Source: Plectrocnemia conspersa (Eukaryota > Arthropoda > Insecta > Trichoptera > Polycentropodidae). Taken from it: 64,000 bases of DNA. Position numbers and translations under genes: made by a program. The notes under the pieces are model-generated. The model saw nothing but the letters and a program-made list of their open reading frames with translations, had not been told where the DNA came from and searched no databases. The stretch spans positions 248,001 through 312,000 of the forward strand of contig VTFK01000225.1 in NCBI GenBank assembly GCA_009617715.1. Reading direction: 5' to 3'. Below are positions 12,190 to 23,807 of this stretch, piece after piece; within the stretch, counting starts at the first letter, position 1, and every line of letters starts with the position of its first letter.

Positions 12190-12560
12190 ACAATGTATTC
12201 AAACACGCATTTTCTTTTCAGAGACGACGCGAAGGTCGTATCATCTGGCAGGTTCTCGTGTGGTGTGAGGCCAGCACGAAAGATAGTGGGACACGAGAAA
12301 TTGAGCGGAAGGCTTTCGCTCAAACTTACGAGCTGCTGCGCGAACTTTGTTTCCAGGGGGTGCTTAGTTTTTTCCTTCGTAGCACATTACCCGGACTCGG
12401 TTCTCAAATGGGGTGTTGCGACACACTTGTTACTCGCCCGTGCCAAGATTGCAATAAAACGGTAGCGACAATAAGACGTGTCTCATTGTTGAGGAGTTGT
12501 GTTACTAGTGCAAGGTCATCGTGGCATAGGGACCAATTTACAAGGCAAATTATATTCAAT
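12190..12560. other. Composition island with overlapping short open frames
   Basis: Mixed-composition stretch in which two plus-strand frames of 90 and 117 codons overlap. Neither resembles a known family; the longer has no ATG near its start and ends in a poly-lysine tail from an A run. Two frames open at once over a GC-richer patch is what chance gives. I regard it as non-coding, but a lineage-specific small protein cannot be excluded. Confidence 0.35.
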
Positions 12561-12672
12561 AGATCAGATTTTCAAGTTAAACATTTTCATTTATTTAAAA
12601 AAAAAAATTAAACATGTATAGTAGATCTTTGTTTGTGATGTTACTTTCTTCTTAAAATCGTTGGTACTTGTT

Positions 12673-12785
12673 TTTGAGCGCGTGTCTTTGAAATTTCTAT
12701 TTCGGTTTTATGCCGCCTGTTTTACATCATTGTACACCGTATCCCCACCACGTGCGTTGCAAGGAATTGTAAGAATGCAGGCGTA
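12673..12785 (+). repeat. Left part of a host repeat interrupted by nested insertions
   Basis: This segment aligns with 59709-59816: TATCCCCA, C.CGT.CGTTG, GTAA.AAT.CAGGC.TA occur in the same order and spacing. In the copy at 59.8 kb the sequence continues directly into TTATTGAC; here it breaks at a TA dinucleotide (12784-12785) and resumes at 13977. The repeat family itself is unknown to me. Confidence 0.65.
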
Positions 12786-12910
12786 TAGCTCTAGACATGG
12801 AACTTGTCCTATTGCAATAGTGTGAGTAAATATGTATACTAATCTGCACTGATTGGACCCTGTAAAATAATTTTTGACGTAAAGACTTTTTAGTGGACGG
12901 CGATAGCATA

Positions 12911-13762
12911 GGGATGGTTTAGGATCAAGCGGTAGCGGCGAAATATTTCGCTTTGTTTAAGTGACTAGAGTGAGTGAGAGATAGGGCATTCGGACCGTAT
13001 CCCCTTATCGTTCACACACTCTCGTCACTTAGCACGCGAGCGAGCGAAAGGGAATGTATCTCACCATACGCGCCTGTTGGTGTTAGGTAGAATGGGTGTG
13101 AGTCAGTAGGTAATTGGCACAGAGCGAAGCTGTCGTCTGTTGAGTACACGGTGTTTATCAAGTATTGAGATGTCGGAATACAGCAAATTAAGGCAAGGAA
13201 GAGCATTATCGGGACAAACTAAAGAAATGGCTTTAAACGTATATACATATTTTAAAAAGATGGACGATACTAGCAAATCGGTAATTATTGATAAAATGAC
13301 AATAGATTCAGTAAAAAAACTAGTGGAAGAAAAAATAAATATCATAACTGCCAACGAATGGAGTAATGTCTGCCAAAATGCAATAAAAAATGAAAAAAAA
13401 ATATGAAATCAACGATATTGCCATGGATGATATTATGAATAATATGAATGTTTAGTGTAAACGAAGATTCGGACTCTAGTTCAGAAGATTCCTTTGATGA
13501 ATAGATTATTTTGTCTGCAATTTTTGTATTAATTATATATGTCATTCGCGTATTTAATACATTTTAAAATCGTCATAATTTCTAAAGTATTTAATATAAT
13601 TTAATAAAATTTTAAATTCTAAATTCACCATATACATACCAAGTTTACAAATTCTAAAGATCCATGGAAGAACCATTGATATTAGTTTAGTAAAACTATC
13701 ACAATGCGACAAGTAAGACAAAAAAAATCCCTTCCGCCAGCCTCATGTCAATAAACCATCCC
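12911..13762 (+). mobile_element. TA-flanked Tc1/mariner-like deletion derivative (inner member of the stack)
   Basis: The ends GGGATGGTTTA and TAAACCATCCC are perfect inverted repeats of 11 bp flanked by TA on both sides (12909-12910, 13763-13764). The 852-bp interior contains a compact pair of inverted arms (about 12935-12990 and 13013-13077) related to the MITE at 28.7 kb, then a short coding remnant that keeps only the two extremities of a DDE transposase. It sits inside the outer TA-flanked element, so it inserted later. Confidence 0.7.
13170..13504 (+). pseudogene. Core-deleted transposase: N-terminal HTH joined to C-terminal tail
   Basis: From ATG at 13170 the product begins MSEYSKLRQGRALSGQTKEM and continues ALNVYTYFKKM, resembling the helix-turn-helix start of Tc1/IS630-like transposases common in insects (pattern: ..LS.Q.REii.nVy.yf). 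It then passes directly to KLVEEKINIITANEWSNVC, which resembles the segment close to the C-terminus (W..vc.H), and to an acidic SVNEDSDSSSEDSFDE tail ending in TAG at 13502. Some 250 residues holding the DDE catalytic triad would be absent, with the reading frame kept through the junction. After that, single-base shifts in an A9 run (about 13396) and a TTT (about 13450) break the tail. A family member is inferred from the pattern of the two ends; no alignment was run. Confidence 0.6.
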
Positions 13763-13976
13763 TATCCAGGTATAAAAAATGGTTTGAACATAATTGCAAC
13801 AAAAAAACAGTCCATTGAAAATCTGACATAAATACGATCTGTTTCATTTATTATTTAAAAATAAATGCTACAAAAATATAATATTAGAAAATAAATTAAT
13901 AACAAAATGTAAAACATTTATCAAACACCCTGTGACTCACACACACGCAATCGGACAAGTTCTGAGTCTAGAGCTA

Positions 13977-14245
13977 TACTTATTGACGGCTGCTAGTTCC
14001 ACGTGCACCGCTCGCAGGACTTAAAACGCGCGTGTGTGTATTTTGTTTCTTGATTTATCCAAAATATATATAAGTCACTACAATATATTATTTTTAATCA
14101 TTCATTCATTTTATTTACTCTCGCATAATAATCCAAATAGCACACTCAAAAACTTATATTTATATATGACGTCCGTTAAAATAGGTCACGTCAAAATTTG
14201 GGTCCCTTATTAGGCATCAATTAAACATTTATTCCTTGAATAATT
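13977..14245 (+). repeat. Right part of the interrupted host repeat
   Basis: Aligns with 59817-60015: TTATTGAC..CTGCTAG, then ACGCGC, TATATAAG.GTC.CTACAATAT, CCGTTAAA and CACGTCAA, ending near CAATTAAACA. The TATATAAG word followed 20 or so bases later by a conserved stretch looks promoter-like, but no coding region follows. Family unknown. Confidence 0.6.
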
Positions 14246-14929
14246 ACGTTTAATTATAACGCGATAAGTTTTAAGTTCAATATGAACATAACGTTCACGT
14301 GTAGTACTTTATATTATGGGTAATTATTAATCAAAGCGTGGCTAATGATAATTTGATGTGCGTCATATGTTTATGCTGTGTTGGTTATATATTATATAAA
14401 TGTAATACACTTACATATAATATACACAATTCCTAATAATGCCTTGTGATCATTATCGCTTTGATCTAATAGTTTAAAATACAGGATATATAATACAAAC
14501 AACAATAGATTACGAATTCTTATATATAATGAATCATTATTGTTGAATTTTTTAAGCTACTTTTAATGCAAATATATTATTTTTAATTTGCTATCATAAA
14601 ACAAATCTTTTATAAGAAGAATAAGTCATTTAGCTAAACTTTTTTTTACAAATCTCGTGAAACATAATTCATTAAAAAATCTTGTTTAAAATGCAAGCAA
14701 AGCTTTTACTTAAATGTTTAGAAATTTCAACTTCTAAGAAAATGTAGTTTAAAAGTGTGAAAATAAAATAATTTTGACTTATACTTTTTCACTTTTTAAT
14801 GACATATTTTTTATAAATTTATAATTGAAAAAAACTTTATTGTCCACCTTGTATATGTTTACATTTCTCATAATCAACGTGCTATATAAACATCACACAA
14901 ACGAGTATTCATTGTTTTTAATATAAAAA
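14246..14929. other. AT-rich spacer
   Basis: No gene or clear repeat. Confidence 0.6.
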
Positions 14930-15540
14930 CGTATTCTAAAGACATTTTTCTCTTTCAACTGCATGGTAGGGGGTGCTTGGGAGGCACCAGTTTTATTTAT
15001 TAAACTGTGCAGCGGGTTGTCTTGTAGTACACACGATCCCCTGGGATGTTTCTTAGCTCGTAATGCAGCACAATATCTCACCTCACAGTGCTGACTGAAA
15101 ATCGTCAATTTTTATCCCAAGACACCACGAACTAAGTGGAGAAAAAAATAGTTTTTTTTTACTAAAATGTATAAAATATATATAGTATATTTACTTGGTT
15201 TAAAATAAAATATTTTATTCATTCTAGCCAAGTGCTATCAGATTATTGCTCTTTTGTATTATTTGATGTTAAGACGCTCTGCGTTACTGAACTCCATTTT
15301 GCTATTCAAACATTGCCATCCAAAACACGTCTCGATTGCTTTAATTGGGATCTGACCTTGTTTTGGTGTGATTACAATATCGGAAAATTACTACAGTGCC
15401 TGTTATTGTGCCAATGTATAAGACCGTGCGCGTTCAATATTTGTAACAAAGCGAACGTAATATCTGAGCAAAGAGCAATCAATATTTCGGTACAATATGT
15501 CATCATTATTAAATTCATTACGTTTTAGTTTATCCCACTA
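14930..15540. other. Two adjacent composition islands (14930-15125 and 15230-15540)
   Basis: Both are mixed-composition patches separated by about 100 AT-rich bases. Short frames (71 codons on the minus strand, 98 on the plus) are open but match nothing known. The second contains GAACTCCATTTTGC and CGCGTTCAATATTTG; no repeat structure. Confidence 0.35.
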
Positions 15541-16110
15541 TTAGATTAATAAAGAACATAAATATTATATATATACTTACCATCAGATAGTAATTTGCAA
15601 TTTGTAATATTTTGATGTAAGCACTAAATCAAATAATTTTTAAATGATCCAACTAAGTGAAGTTTTAATGAGACAATGTAGAGAAAATATAATACTGCAT
15701 AATTATATGATCACGTCTGCTTCCCTCTTCACAGCAATCCTGAAATTTACAGATGCATACAAGACTAAGACTAATTTATAACTAAATAACTTTAGCTATT
15801 GAAAAAGTAAGCAGGTCAGTATATATTTTTATTTGGTACTGTCGCGTTAATGCTAGTGGTTCAGATTTCTTCCAAAATATTTGGTCCTTTATATTTGAAT
15901 AAACTGTATATTTCTATTATATATTTAGAAACATTTATCCATTTAATCAGTTTTAGAAACATAAGGATTAGACTCACATTTGAAAGGTGTTTTTGTGTTT
16001 GATACCTCCATATATGATATAATCTGCGCTTATGCTTATAGGATGTGAAAATATAAATATGTTTGAAATATTGTTAAAATTAAATTTTATTTAAAATAAG
16101 TGTTACTATA
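15541..16110. other. AT-rich spacer
   Basis: Nothing recognised. A strong 5' splice-site word on the minus strand (ATG/GTAAGTATAT, about 15578) has no partnering 3' site nearby. Confidence 0.5.
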
Positions 16111-16176
16111 TTATATTTTTTTTTGTTACAGGTGAGACTCATAGAGCTTATATTAACCACACATATATATGTAAGT
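16111..16176 (+). promoter_or_regulatory. Candidate recursive-splicing ratchet point 1 with RS-exon
   Basis: A pyrimidine-rich tract runs into TTTTGTTACAG/GTGAGA: a 3' splice site whose first downstream bases are themselves a 5' splice site (junction 16131/16132). A consensus GTAAGT follows at 16171, which would define a 39-nt cryptic exon 16132-16170. This is the arrangement of zero-length recursive splice sites in giant Drosophila introns. A branch-point-like TTACTAT lies upstream at about 16101. The same layout recurs at 36975 and 57129. Confidence 0.6.
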
Positions 16177-16499
16177 TTATTATTCTATTCAAAAAATTTG
16201 CCATAATAAAACATTTTAAAATATATGTTCTATAACAAATATTGTTTTAGAATATATTGTAGGACATTTACGGGCGATTAAATTCAACAATAATATCTAA
16301 AATCGTAAATTCGAGTGTCCTTACGTAACTTTATATTAAAATCGATAGTCATTTGTATGGTCATAGAAATATTAACAAACCTGTTGTGGTCTTGTGCATG
16401 TATAATATATACAAAATTCAGTCCACTTTCATTACAAGGAAAGAATTTGTTCCATTCTTTATTAAAAAATAGTATTGAAATTATTTTTATATTAAAAAA
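16177..16499. other. AT-rich spacer
   Basis: Only chance short frames; no recognisable feature. Confidence 0.6.
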
Positions 16500-16815
16500 T
16501 CCATTGAGAATCAGACTCTTCGCACAAGAATGGCACCCTTATGCACTCTGGGGGTGCTGAACTTTTGCGCGCATTTTGCACATGCAACGAACCTTGGCCA
16601 TAGCCTAACCCGCACATGTGCATGAAGTCTCCTCCCCAGGGTCAGGGGCTCAAAAAGCGATTGGCCGCATCAAAATTCCGGACCCGCAGCAGAGGGCACT
16701 CCATTACTGACGACCCTCGCTCACCCAGAGCCGGGGTTGACATCGGCGATTTTTCACAAGGCAAAGGGACCTCGACTTACAAACGACATATTAATGCGAG
16801 AATCGCTCTCTAAAA
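16500..16815. other. Composition island, candidate regulatory DNA
   Basis: Contains a CACATGTGCATG palindromic core (about 16613-16624), CCCAGGGTCAGGGGC and several CCGG/CGCAGC words, and ends abruptly at AAAATACATACC. A 65-codon frame is open but unrecognised. It starts about 330 bases after candidate ratchet point 1. Confidence 0.4.
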
Positions 16816-17454
16816 TACATACCTATATACAAGGTGGTTAAGAAATTTATTGCTGTTGAAATTATTATATATTCTTTAAAACTTCAAACACCATCCGATG
16901 TTCATAAACAAATTCGTTTCAGTAGTATAATTATCAGTGAGTATTACGAATAGTTTTTTTTCTTATAGGATATTTTAAATAATGTAAATTATAAATAAAG
17001 CAGAAGTGTGCTGTTTCGAAACATTGAATAAACATTTGACTGGATTTGGAATAACTACACTAAAAAAATAAATTTAATTAAAAGTAATCATTAAGTAATC
17101 AAAGCAAAACCCAATAGCAATATTATTATATGGTAATTATTTTAATATTTTTTATTTTTTTTTCTATCATTTCATTATTTAAAAAAATCATGACTTAAAA
17201 AATCATAGTGTCAAATTTTTAAAATTTTAAAATACAAACTAAAAGTATGCTTTGAAATTTAATTTTTTTGTTACATGTATTATTATTTTTCATATAGCTA
17301 AGGATTTTTCTCCTTCTCTATATTGAAGTTATTAATTATGTTTTCACCTTACTTTTATCAATTTTTAATATAACGAATTTTTCATTACAAATATTTAGAA
17401 AATTACATTAAAATAAAATTTATATTTTTATTTCAAATTGCGTAAATTTTGTAC
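16816..17454. other. AT-rich spacer
   Basis: No gene; extended A/T runs. Confidence 0.6.
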
Positions 17455-17720
17455 CACCTTGTAGTTCCTTCTGCGGCACCCAAATCGTGTTCGCGTTCGA
17501 TGTTAATAATAATAGATTGGCTCGTTTTTCTTCGACATACTAGGTACTACTTTTGCACATTAACGCCCTAAGGTCCAAAATCTGTTCGTCTGCCAACGTC
17601 GCCGGTAATTTGTCAAAGGCGCCTCGCGGCGGTGCCAGATATTTGTTTTCGTTATTCTAAAATCGTCGGGAATTTGTCTTAAAATATGACTTTATTATTC
17701 GAAACGCTCTTTGACATTGA
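17455..17720. other. Composition island, candidate regulatory DNA
   Basis: GC-richer patch with GGCGCCTCGCGGCGGTGCC near 17620 and a conserved-looking AATAATAGATTGG segment. No frame or repeat. Confidence 0.35.
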
Positions 17721-19829
17721 AGCGTCCTTATAAAATTCAAGTTTTTTTTTTCTTCTGAGTGAAAAAAATAAATTAAAAATATTATACGAAGGTTGCTTAT
17801 ATATTTCTTTACTTTTTTATCAAAGGTGTGCTAGAATTAAAGAAAAAATAAATCTTACACACTTGTAAGGTTTTTGGCCACAATTTTAATATGTCTTTAT
17901 TATATATATGTTTAAGTAATTATATTTTTAACGGTCTATTGGTCGCTTTTATTCTGTATTAGAAAGAAGTATTGCTTATCAATCAGGACAGAATCGTAAG
18001 AATCGATATACTGGTTTAATAATTAAATACAACAACCGTTTAAACTTGACGAATAGTATATATTAATAGTATAATTACATATATTCCCATAATTTAATAG
18101 AAATACCCATCAATAAAAGCTTTAATTACATACAATATTTTTTATCGTACGAAAAACGACGACAACCTACTTTATAAGGACTTTGTGGTATGCACGAAGT
18201 ATTTTTTTCTATTTGGAAAATAATTTTTACAATATTTTTTTTTACAAACACAATACAATTTGTTACTGGTTTATAGCCATGCTTATTTTTATAATTAAGT
18301 AATTAGCTGAAATATTTTTATCTTAAAATAATTAAAATTAAAAATAAAACGTTTATTTTTTATTTTTATTTTTAGTATATTTACCTAAAGTTTTAGAATC
18401 ATTAACATATGTTCTTCAACCTCTAATTTAGTTTGTGTTTATATTAAAAAGAAGGTTGTTTCTGACGTAGTTTCAGATACGTGAGTTTAGTGGGTTAGTG
18501 TAGCTTAACAGAATATTTTTGAGGTATTTTATTAAGAAATAATCAACAAAATTGAATGACAATATTATTTTGTTGCTGATATGTGAAGGTTATTTATTAA
18601 AATGGTTTTGTAAGATTAGGATAAAAAGTGTTTAATATAAAAAACAGTATTTCTATTGTAACTCCACACCAAGCAAGCATATATTATAACAAGTCTGATA
18701 AATTGTGTGTATATTTAGATTTTATTTTTTGTAGTAAGCACGTGAAGGGCTTGCTGCCGCAATAACAGCAAGCTCTTTAGAGCAAAGTTTCAAAATGTTT
18801 TAGGTTAATTTAAGCTTAGAATCCATATGTCTCAGATATCTAACTGTAGAGTTTTCAGCCGCCTGCACAATTTTTTATAATTTTAATGGCATTAGTTTCA
18901 TTTAGAATAAACAAGAACACGTCACAAAAGTAAGCCAACAATTAGTATTATAATAATTGTTAAAAAAATTTAAATATTTGTAGACAACTGTTGTAGCACA
19001 TTGATCACTCATAACCACCAGATAATTGTTTTATTTGCGCTAAGTAATTCTCTTTACCCTGCGTATTATTATTCTACCTTTTGGTTACTGATTGCATCTT
19101 GATTTTCTCAATTTTAAGGCGTGAACACAGATGTGTCTATTAAGCAATGCAATTGACTCGCATATATCTTCATCTGTGTTTTTCAAGCTGTCTAGAACCA
19201 TAATTTCAAACGGTTACAAAGACAGCCACGGAGTCACAGCAACAGAGATCAATTAAAAACCACATCGACATGAGTAGCATCTAGTGAGCATCACAAAAAC
19301 ACCTCACTACAAATCCACCCGTTTTACTAAAAATCACAGTCGACAATTATACAACTCGACAACTAAAAAAAAAATTTTAGACTTTCAAAATCTAAATTTA
19401 AATTTGTTTATAAAATATAATTTTACTAGCTTCTTCTCAAGCCTGAAAACCTGAAAATAATATTTTAATTTTACGCGTGTTTTGTTTAAGTAAGCGAAAT
19501 ATGCAATACAAATATTTCCTTTTTGTGAATCTACTTAAAGTATTGTGCGTGTATTTCATTTAAATATTAATATATGCGCTTCTGTTGAGCTCGTTTTACA
19601 TTATCTATTGTTTCCAGTTAAGCTCTTTAGTTACTGACCATGGCTTTGGACTTCAGTATATTTATATAGAGTCTCAAGTTCTTATAATTATTACTATTAA
19701 AACTAAATCGTTGCTCAAATTGTGTAAGTACACATACGTTATTTCTATTGCCGAACGTCTTTACGCCTCAGTTTGACCCAAAAATTTTATGTATCTTAAA
19801 AATAAAAATGCACAAAGCAAGATGTTTCT
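17721..19829. other. AT-rich non-coding stretch with a possible retroelement scrap
   Basis: Mostly A/T runs. On the minus strand at about 18870-18825 one can read AAENSTVRYLRHMDSKLK, which recalls the VKYLG.hLDskL motif of non-LTR reverse transcriptases, but nothing else of the domain is readable around it. No other gene. Confidence 0.4.
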
Positions 19830-20320
19830 CGTGTTGTTTGCGTACACTTTTATTGCACATTCCTTTCTCAAAACGTCGATGCAAATTGTTCAGGGGTAAT
19901 AAATTGTGCCGGCGAAGGGGTTGAAAGGAGAATTGAAGACAAAACAGAGGGGCCGTAATCTAATCCAAACATCCCTCTTTGATGTCAAAATCCGGCCGGC
20001 CATTTAGGCAACGGGCGCTCTGTGTCTTATAAAGTGAAATGGACTCGCGGTAATATGCGGCCCGGGGGCAACGGCCCGTTTGACACTCGTTCATGACTGC
20101 TCCGGCCGACAAACAAACTAATGGCCGTCTGAGAAATTTCGCTTTGATATCATCGGGGCCCGTGGTGAGATAATGAAGTGCGACCCTGTAAGCGACAAAG
20201 GGATGAACGTGATGCTCCTTTGATGGGAAAAAATGTAGTCTTTGTGTGTTAATTGGATGATGTGCTATTAAATTTTGCGGCGGCGGGTTTTATCTTACTT
20301 TTGCGTCGAGATCAAAGATG
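19830..20320. other. Large composition island, candidate regulatory DNA
   Basis: One of the cleanest islands: GGCGAAGGGGTTGAAAGGAG, TCCGGCCGGCC, GCGGCCCGGGGGCAACGGCC and CATCGGGGCCCGTGG occur within 400 bases, with sharp AT-rich borders. GATGTCAAAAT and CTTTGAT words (TCF-like) are present. No coding frame. Strong contrast to the neighbourhood suggests selection, which I cannot test here. Confidence 0.45.
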
Positions 20321-21404
20321 TTTGTAAATTTCGTTAATGAATGGAATATTTTACTTAGATGTATTTAATATAAAAAAATCAGTATATAAAATGTAATGGT
20401 TTTATAAAGTACTGAAAATTTTCACGGCTCACTGATAAATACCTACTAATTTTTAACAAAATATGGACACATTTTTTATTAGTATTACTTTTATTATTAT
20501 TATTAATTATCAATACCTTTAGTAGATTTTTTAAATTTAATCATAAATAAATTAAAATAATGGTATGTGATGTGTTGCATTTATTTGTAAATAAAAAAGT
20601 CATTCAACTATATATTAAACATTAAATAATATTTTTTTGTATTTATTTTGGCTACAACTCATTTGTAAAAATAATCCTTTTTCATATTTCTAGTCTTTTT
20701 AATTATTTAATACATATTTCGAAACACGATTGAAAGTTCTGCATGATTTGAAAAAGATATTAATTATTAGCATAATCTTATGCAAAATTTGTACTTGTCT
20801 GTTTTCTAACATTGATAAAATACATTTTTTTATATTTGTTCCTGGAGCAGATAATGATATTTAGTTTGCAAAAACAAACCCACAAACTTTTAAAACAATC
20901 TTTCTATGTGAGCCTTAACTTTTTATTAAATATTATTTTAAATTCTTAAGTAAGATTTTTTTTTATTTAGTATAACTATCATATTTTTCCCTATTTTTGT
21001 CCTGCATAATTTAAGTCTCTATTCTAAATAATCAAATATGGTGTAAATGAATTATCTGTTTTTATAATAGTAGGTTTTTATTAAAAATATTCTACAAATA
21101 TCAGCATTAAACACTGAAATATTTAACAGTTTTGCAATAACTATTTCTAAAATCACTTATTTACATTACTCTAACTACTTTATTAATTGGCTAATTTTTT
21201 TTAATCATACAAAATGTTTTTACAATTTCTGTATAAATAATTTAAATTTTCATTTATCTTGGATCACTTATTTATCATGGATTAAACTCATTCTTTTGAT
21301 TTTATAAAATGTTTAACAGTCTCTGGTTTATATAATGAACAGTGATCTATATTTAAAACATTACAATCTTTTTTGATCTTCACAACTATTTATTATTATT
21401 GATA
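20321..21404. other. AT-rich spacer
   Basis: No gene. Ends at the target site of the hAT element. Confidence 0.6.
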
Positions 21405-21412
21405 GTCTAATC

Positions 21413-23799
21413 CAGTGGTTCTTAACCTTTTCAAAGTCACGGTGCACTTTTGATCATGGGAAAAAGTAGCGGTGCACCATAATTTAGAGGTCGAAAAAAA
21501 TATGTGGACATAATTTTTATTACATATTTTAAAAAAATAATAGTTACATACAAAATTACATACAAATTTTTTACATATTTTTTTAAATTAAATTATATAA
21601 AAAAGTTTAGTATTGAAAATAAATTTAGTTAGTTAATTTTGCCCTAGAACCAATTTTTAATTACGTGTTTTATTAAAAATATTTGTATTATTATTTAAAG
21701 GTGCTCTTTGGGTGGCAAATCTAAGTGGTGCATTTTCCCCCCTTTGTTTACCCAAAATAACGTTCCTGCTTAACATAATGGAATTTATATGATCAATCAA
21801 AAATTAATTATTGTGATACCTGAGCTTGTTGGCTTTTGCAGATATCAGAAATATTAGGTCGAATATTTTATGTAGTTACCCTGAATTCTTCGTTTACATT
21901 TTTTTCTGTCTTTCTCGTTTTATAGTTTTCATATTAGTTGTTGTTAAGAAACCAAGCTCACACAAATATGATGTTGAAAACTGTAACAAAATTTTCAGTG
22001 CCTTCATGTAAAGAACTGAATATCCCTCTTGGACAGAAATCCAAAAATTCTTCATAGTTATTTCGGAAAATTTAATTTTTAGAGTACGATCAGTCGACAA
22101 TGAGACTAATTTGATGATTTCGTATTCGGTCATAATTTTCTATATTTAAGAATAGAAAATAATGTGCAATATTTTCTTCCAATGAAGTTAAATGTTCTAA
22201 TATTGCGGAAATAACTCCCTTGGGAATGTTTTCGTTAAGTGAAGGAAACATATCTACTTTTTTTTCTATTATTCGATTTTTCGAAAGAGTTATTTTTTTC
22301 GAAATCCTGTCAATTTGTCAATGGATGTCATGAATTTTTCGTATTTTCCTTGAATGCTTGTGTTAACGTTATTTAAGTAATTTAAAATATCTGCTAAATA
22401 AGCCACTTTAGCATACCAATCATTATTCTGAAGACATTTTACAAAATCATCCATACCTTCATTTCGAAAAAAGATTAAAAATTTATTCTTAAGTTCTATC
22501 GGGATAAAACTTTACCCTTAGATAAACACCTGACTTCAGTGTGAAAAATCAAACACTCGTACATAGCTTCCATAGAAATGCAAAGTTTTTTAAACATGCG
22601 TGTTTTTAAAGGTCTTGATTTTATGAAATTCACTATATTTACAACTTGATCTAGTACATATTTTAGTGCTGCTGGTAATGTTTTCGAAACTAAAGATTCT
22701 CTATGTAAAAAACAGTGAGTAGATATAATATTAGGTTTTCTTGTCTTTGCAAGGGCTACAAATCCTTTAAATGAGCCTACCATTGAAGGAGCACCATCCA
22801 TACAAATTCCAACACATAACTCCCATAATATTTTAAATTGTTCTAAATATGAATAGATAAGATGAAAAACATCTTGTCCTGTCGTATGCTCCTTAAGTTC
22901 TTTGCAGCATAGATATTGATTCACTATTTTGTTTTGATTTATAAAACGAACGAATCCTACTATTTGTGCCTTACCGCTAATGTCAGTAGATTCGTCGACT
23001 TGTAAAACAAAATATCACTTGGAAAGTTTATCGTTAACTGTTTTCTCAATATCATCCGACATATTTAATTATTTTTTTTATTGCATCGTTTGAAAGAGGA
23101 ATTTTCATAATTTTCTTCTTGCTTCATCACCAAACATAATTTTTCCTATTTCACAATATGCAAGTAAAATTAGAGACTGCTATAGTATGTGGTTTTAATT
23201 GTACAGCAATCAATTCAGCAATCTTGTATGAAGCCAGTTGTGCCTTATCGGAAATTTTAACAGTTTTTCAAAATATTTCGCTTGCTTATTTTGCGTGCTT
23301 AACAATCTTTTAAAGTAATCTTTACTTTTTGATGCAAGATCGGCGTGCTTCGTAGTGAAGTGGCGATTTAACTTGTCAGTATACATCGCGCTATTGGACA
23401 GTTTTTCTCCACATACAACACATAGTGGAATGTGATATCCTTCTTCATTGATGCTAGTAAAACTGAAACGTAAATATTCTTCAGAATACTGTCCATTATT
23501 TTTTTTATTTTACTGGATATATTTTCTTTTGTATGAGACGTATGATGTCTAGTAACATCTTCACTACTTCTTCCACTTGTACTCCCAGTGTCATTAATAA
23601 TTTGGTCTGATTCACAATTTCGTTTGGTAATAAATTTATCCATTGTGGGGTATCACGACTTTAATAAAATATAAATTGATTGAAACATTAAGATTTTACT
23701 ATTTTGCGGAATTTTTGTTTTTACCAATTTTCTCGCGGTGCACTTGCAATAAGTTCACGGTGCACTGGTGCACCGCGGTGCACCGGTTAAGAACCACTG
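21413..23799 (-). mobile_element. Full-length hAT transposon with ZBED/SCAND3-like transposase (2387 bp)
   Basis: The ends CAGTGGTTCTTAACC and GGTTAAGAACCACTG are a perfect 15-bp inverted repeat flanked by the perfect 8-bp duplication GTCTAATC (21405-21412, 23800-23807). GGTGCAC words cluster just inside both ends (two on the left, four on the right), probable transposase-binding sites. A minus-strand transposase fills the interior but is broken by stops and frameshifts. The ends match the CAGNGGTTCT type seen in Buster/Charlie-related hAT elements whose transposases resemble vertebrate ZBED5, SCAND3 and FAM200. Confidence 0.95.
21840..23643 (-). pseudogene. hAT (ZBED5/SCAND3/FAM200-type) transposase, frameshifted
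   Basis: The start is ATG at 23643 (MDKFITKRN), the usual opening of this family. After one frameshift near 23500 a zinc finger appears: PLCVVCGEKLSNSAMYTDKL followed by NRHFTTKH (C-x2-C...H-x4-H spacing). Further on come VDESTDISGKAQIVGFVRF with the first catalytic Asp region, then GICMDGAPSMVGSFKGFVAL with the second Asp and THCFLHRESLVSKTLP. After a stop at about 22496 and another frame change, NKFLIFFRNEGMDDF and ADILNYLNNVN are readable, and at 22133-21894 the C-terminal dimerisation part FWISVQEGYSVLYMKALKIL and TSYLCELGF. All domains are in order at family spacing, so the copy was once complete. It now has at least three frame changes and several stops. Confidence 0.93.
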
Positions 23800-23807
23800 G
23801 TCTAATC

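Larger units (their letters stand above)
12786..13976. mobile_element. TA-flanked DNA element (outer member of a nested stack)
   Basis: The left end TAGCTCTAGAC..GAACTTGTCC.ATTGC..TGTGAGT recurs in reverse complement at the right end (13930-13976), a terminal inverted repeat of about 45 bp. TA flanks both ends (12784-12785, 13977-13978). The diverged uninterrupted copy of the surrounding repeat at 59.8 kb has a single TA at this point (59815-59816), so it acts as an empty site. TA duplication is typical of the IS630-Tc1-mariner superfamily. Without the inner insertion this element would be about 340 bp and non-coding, i.e. MITE-like. Confidence 0.75.

Noticed and set aside
12258..12611. 117-codon plus-strand open frame
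   Set aside because: It overlaps another open frame in a different phase, has no ATG near its start, ends in an A-run lysine tail and resembles no protein family.
16132..16170. Candidate RS-exons as ordinary coding microexons
   Set aside because: The middle one has stops in all frames and the three have no shared phase or protein similarity; the recursive layout explains them better.
18825..18870. VRYLRHMDSKLK-like reading on the minus strand as a reverse transcriptase relic
   Set aside because: It is a single short motif without any neighbouring domain landmarks, so it is too weak to annotate as an element.
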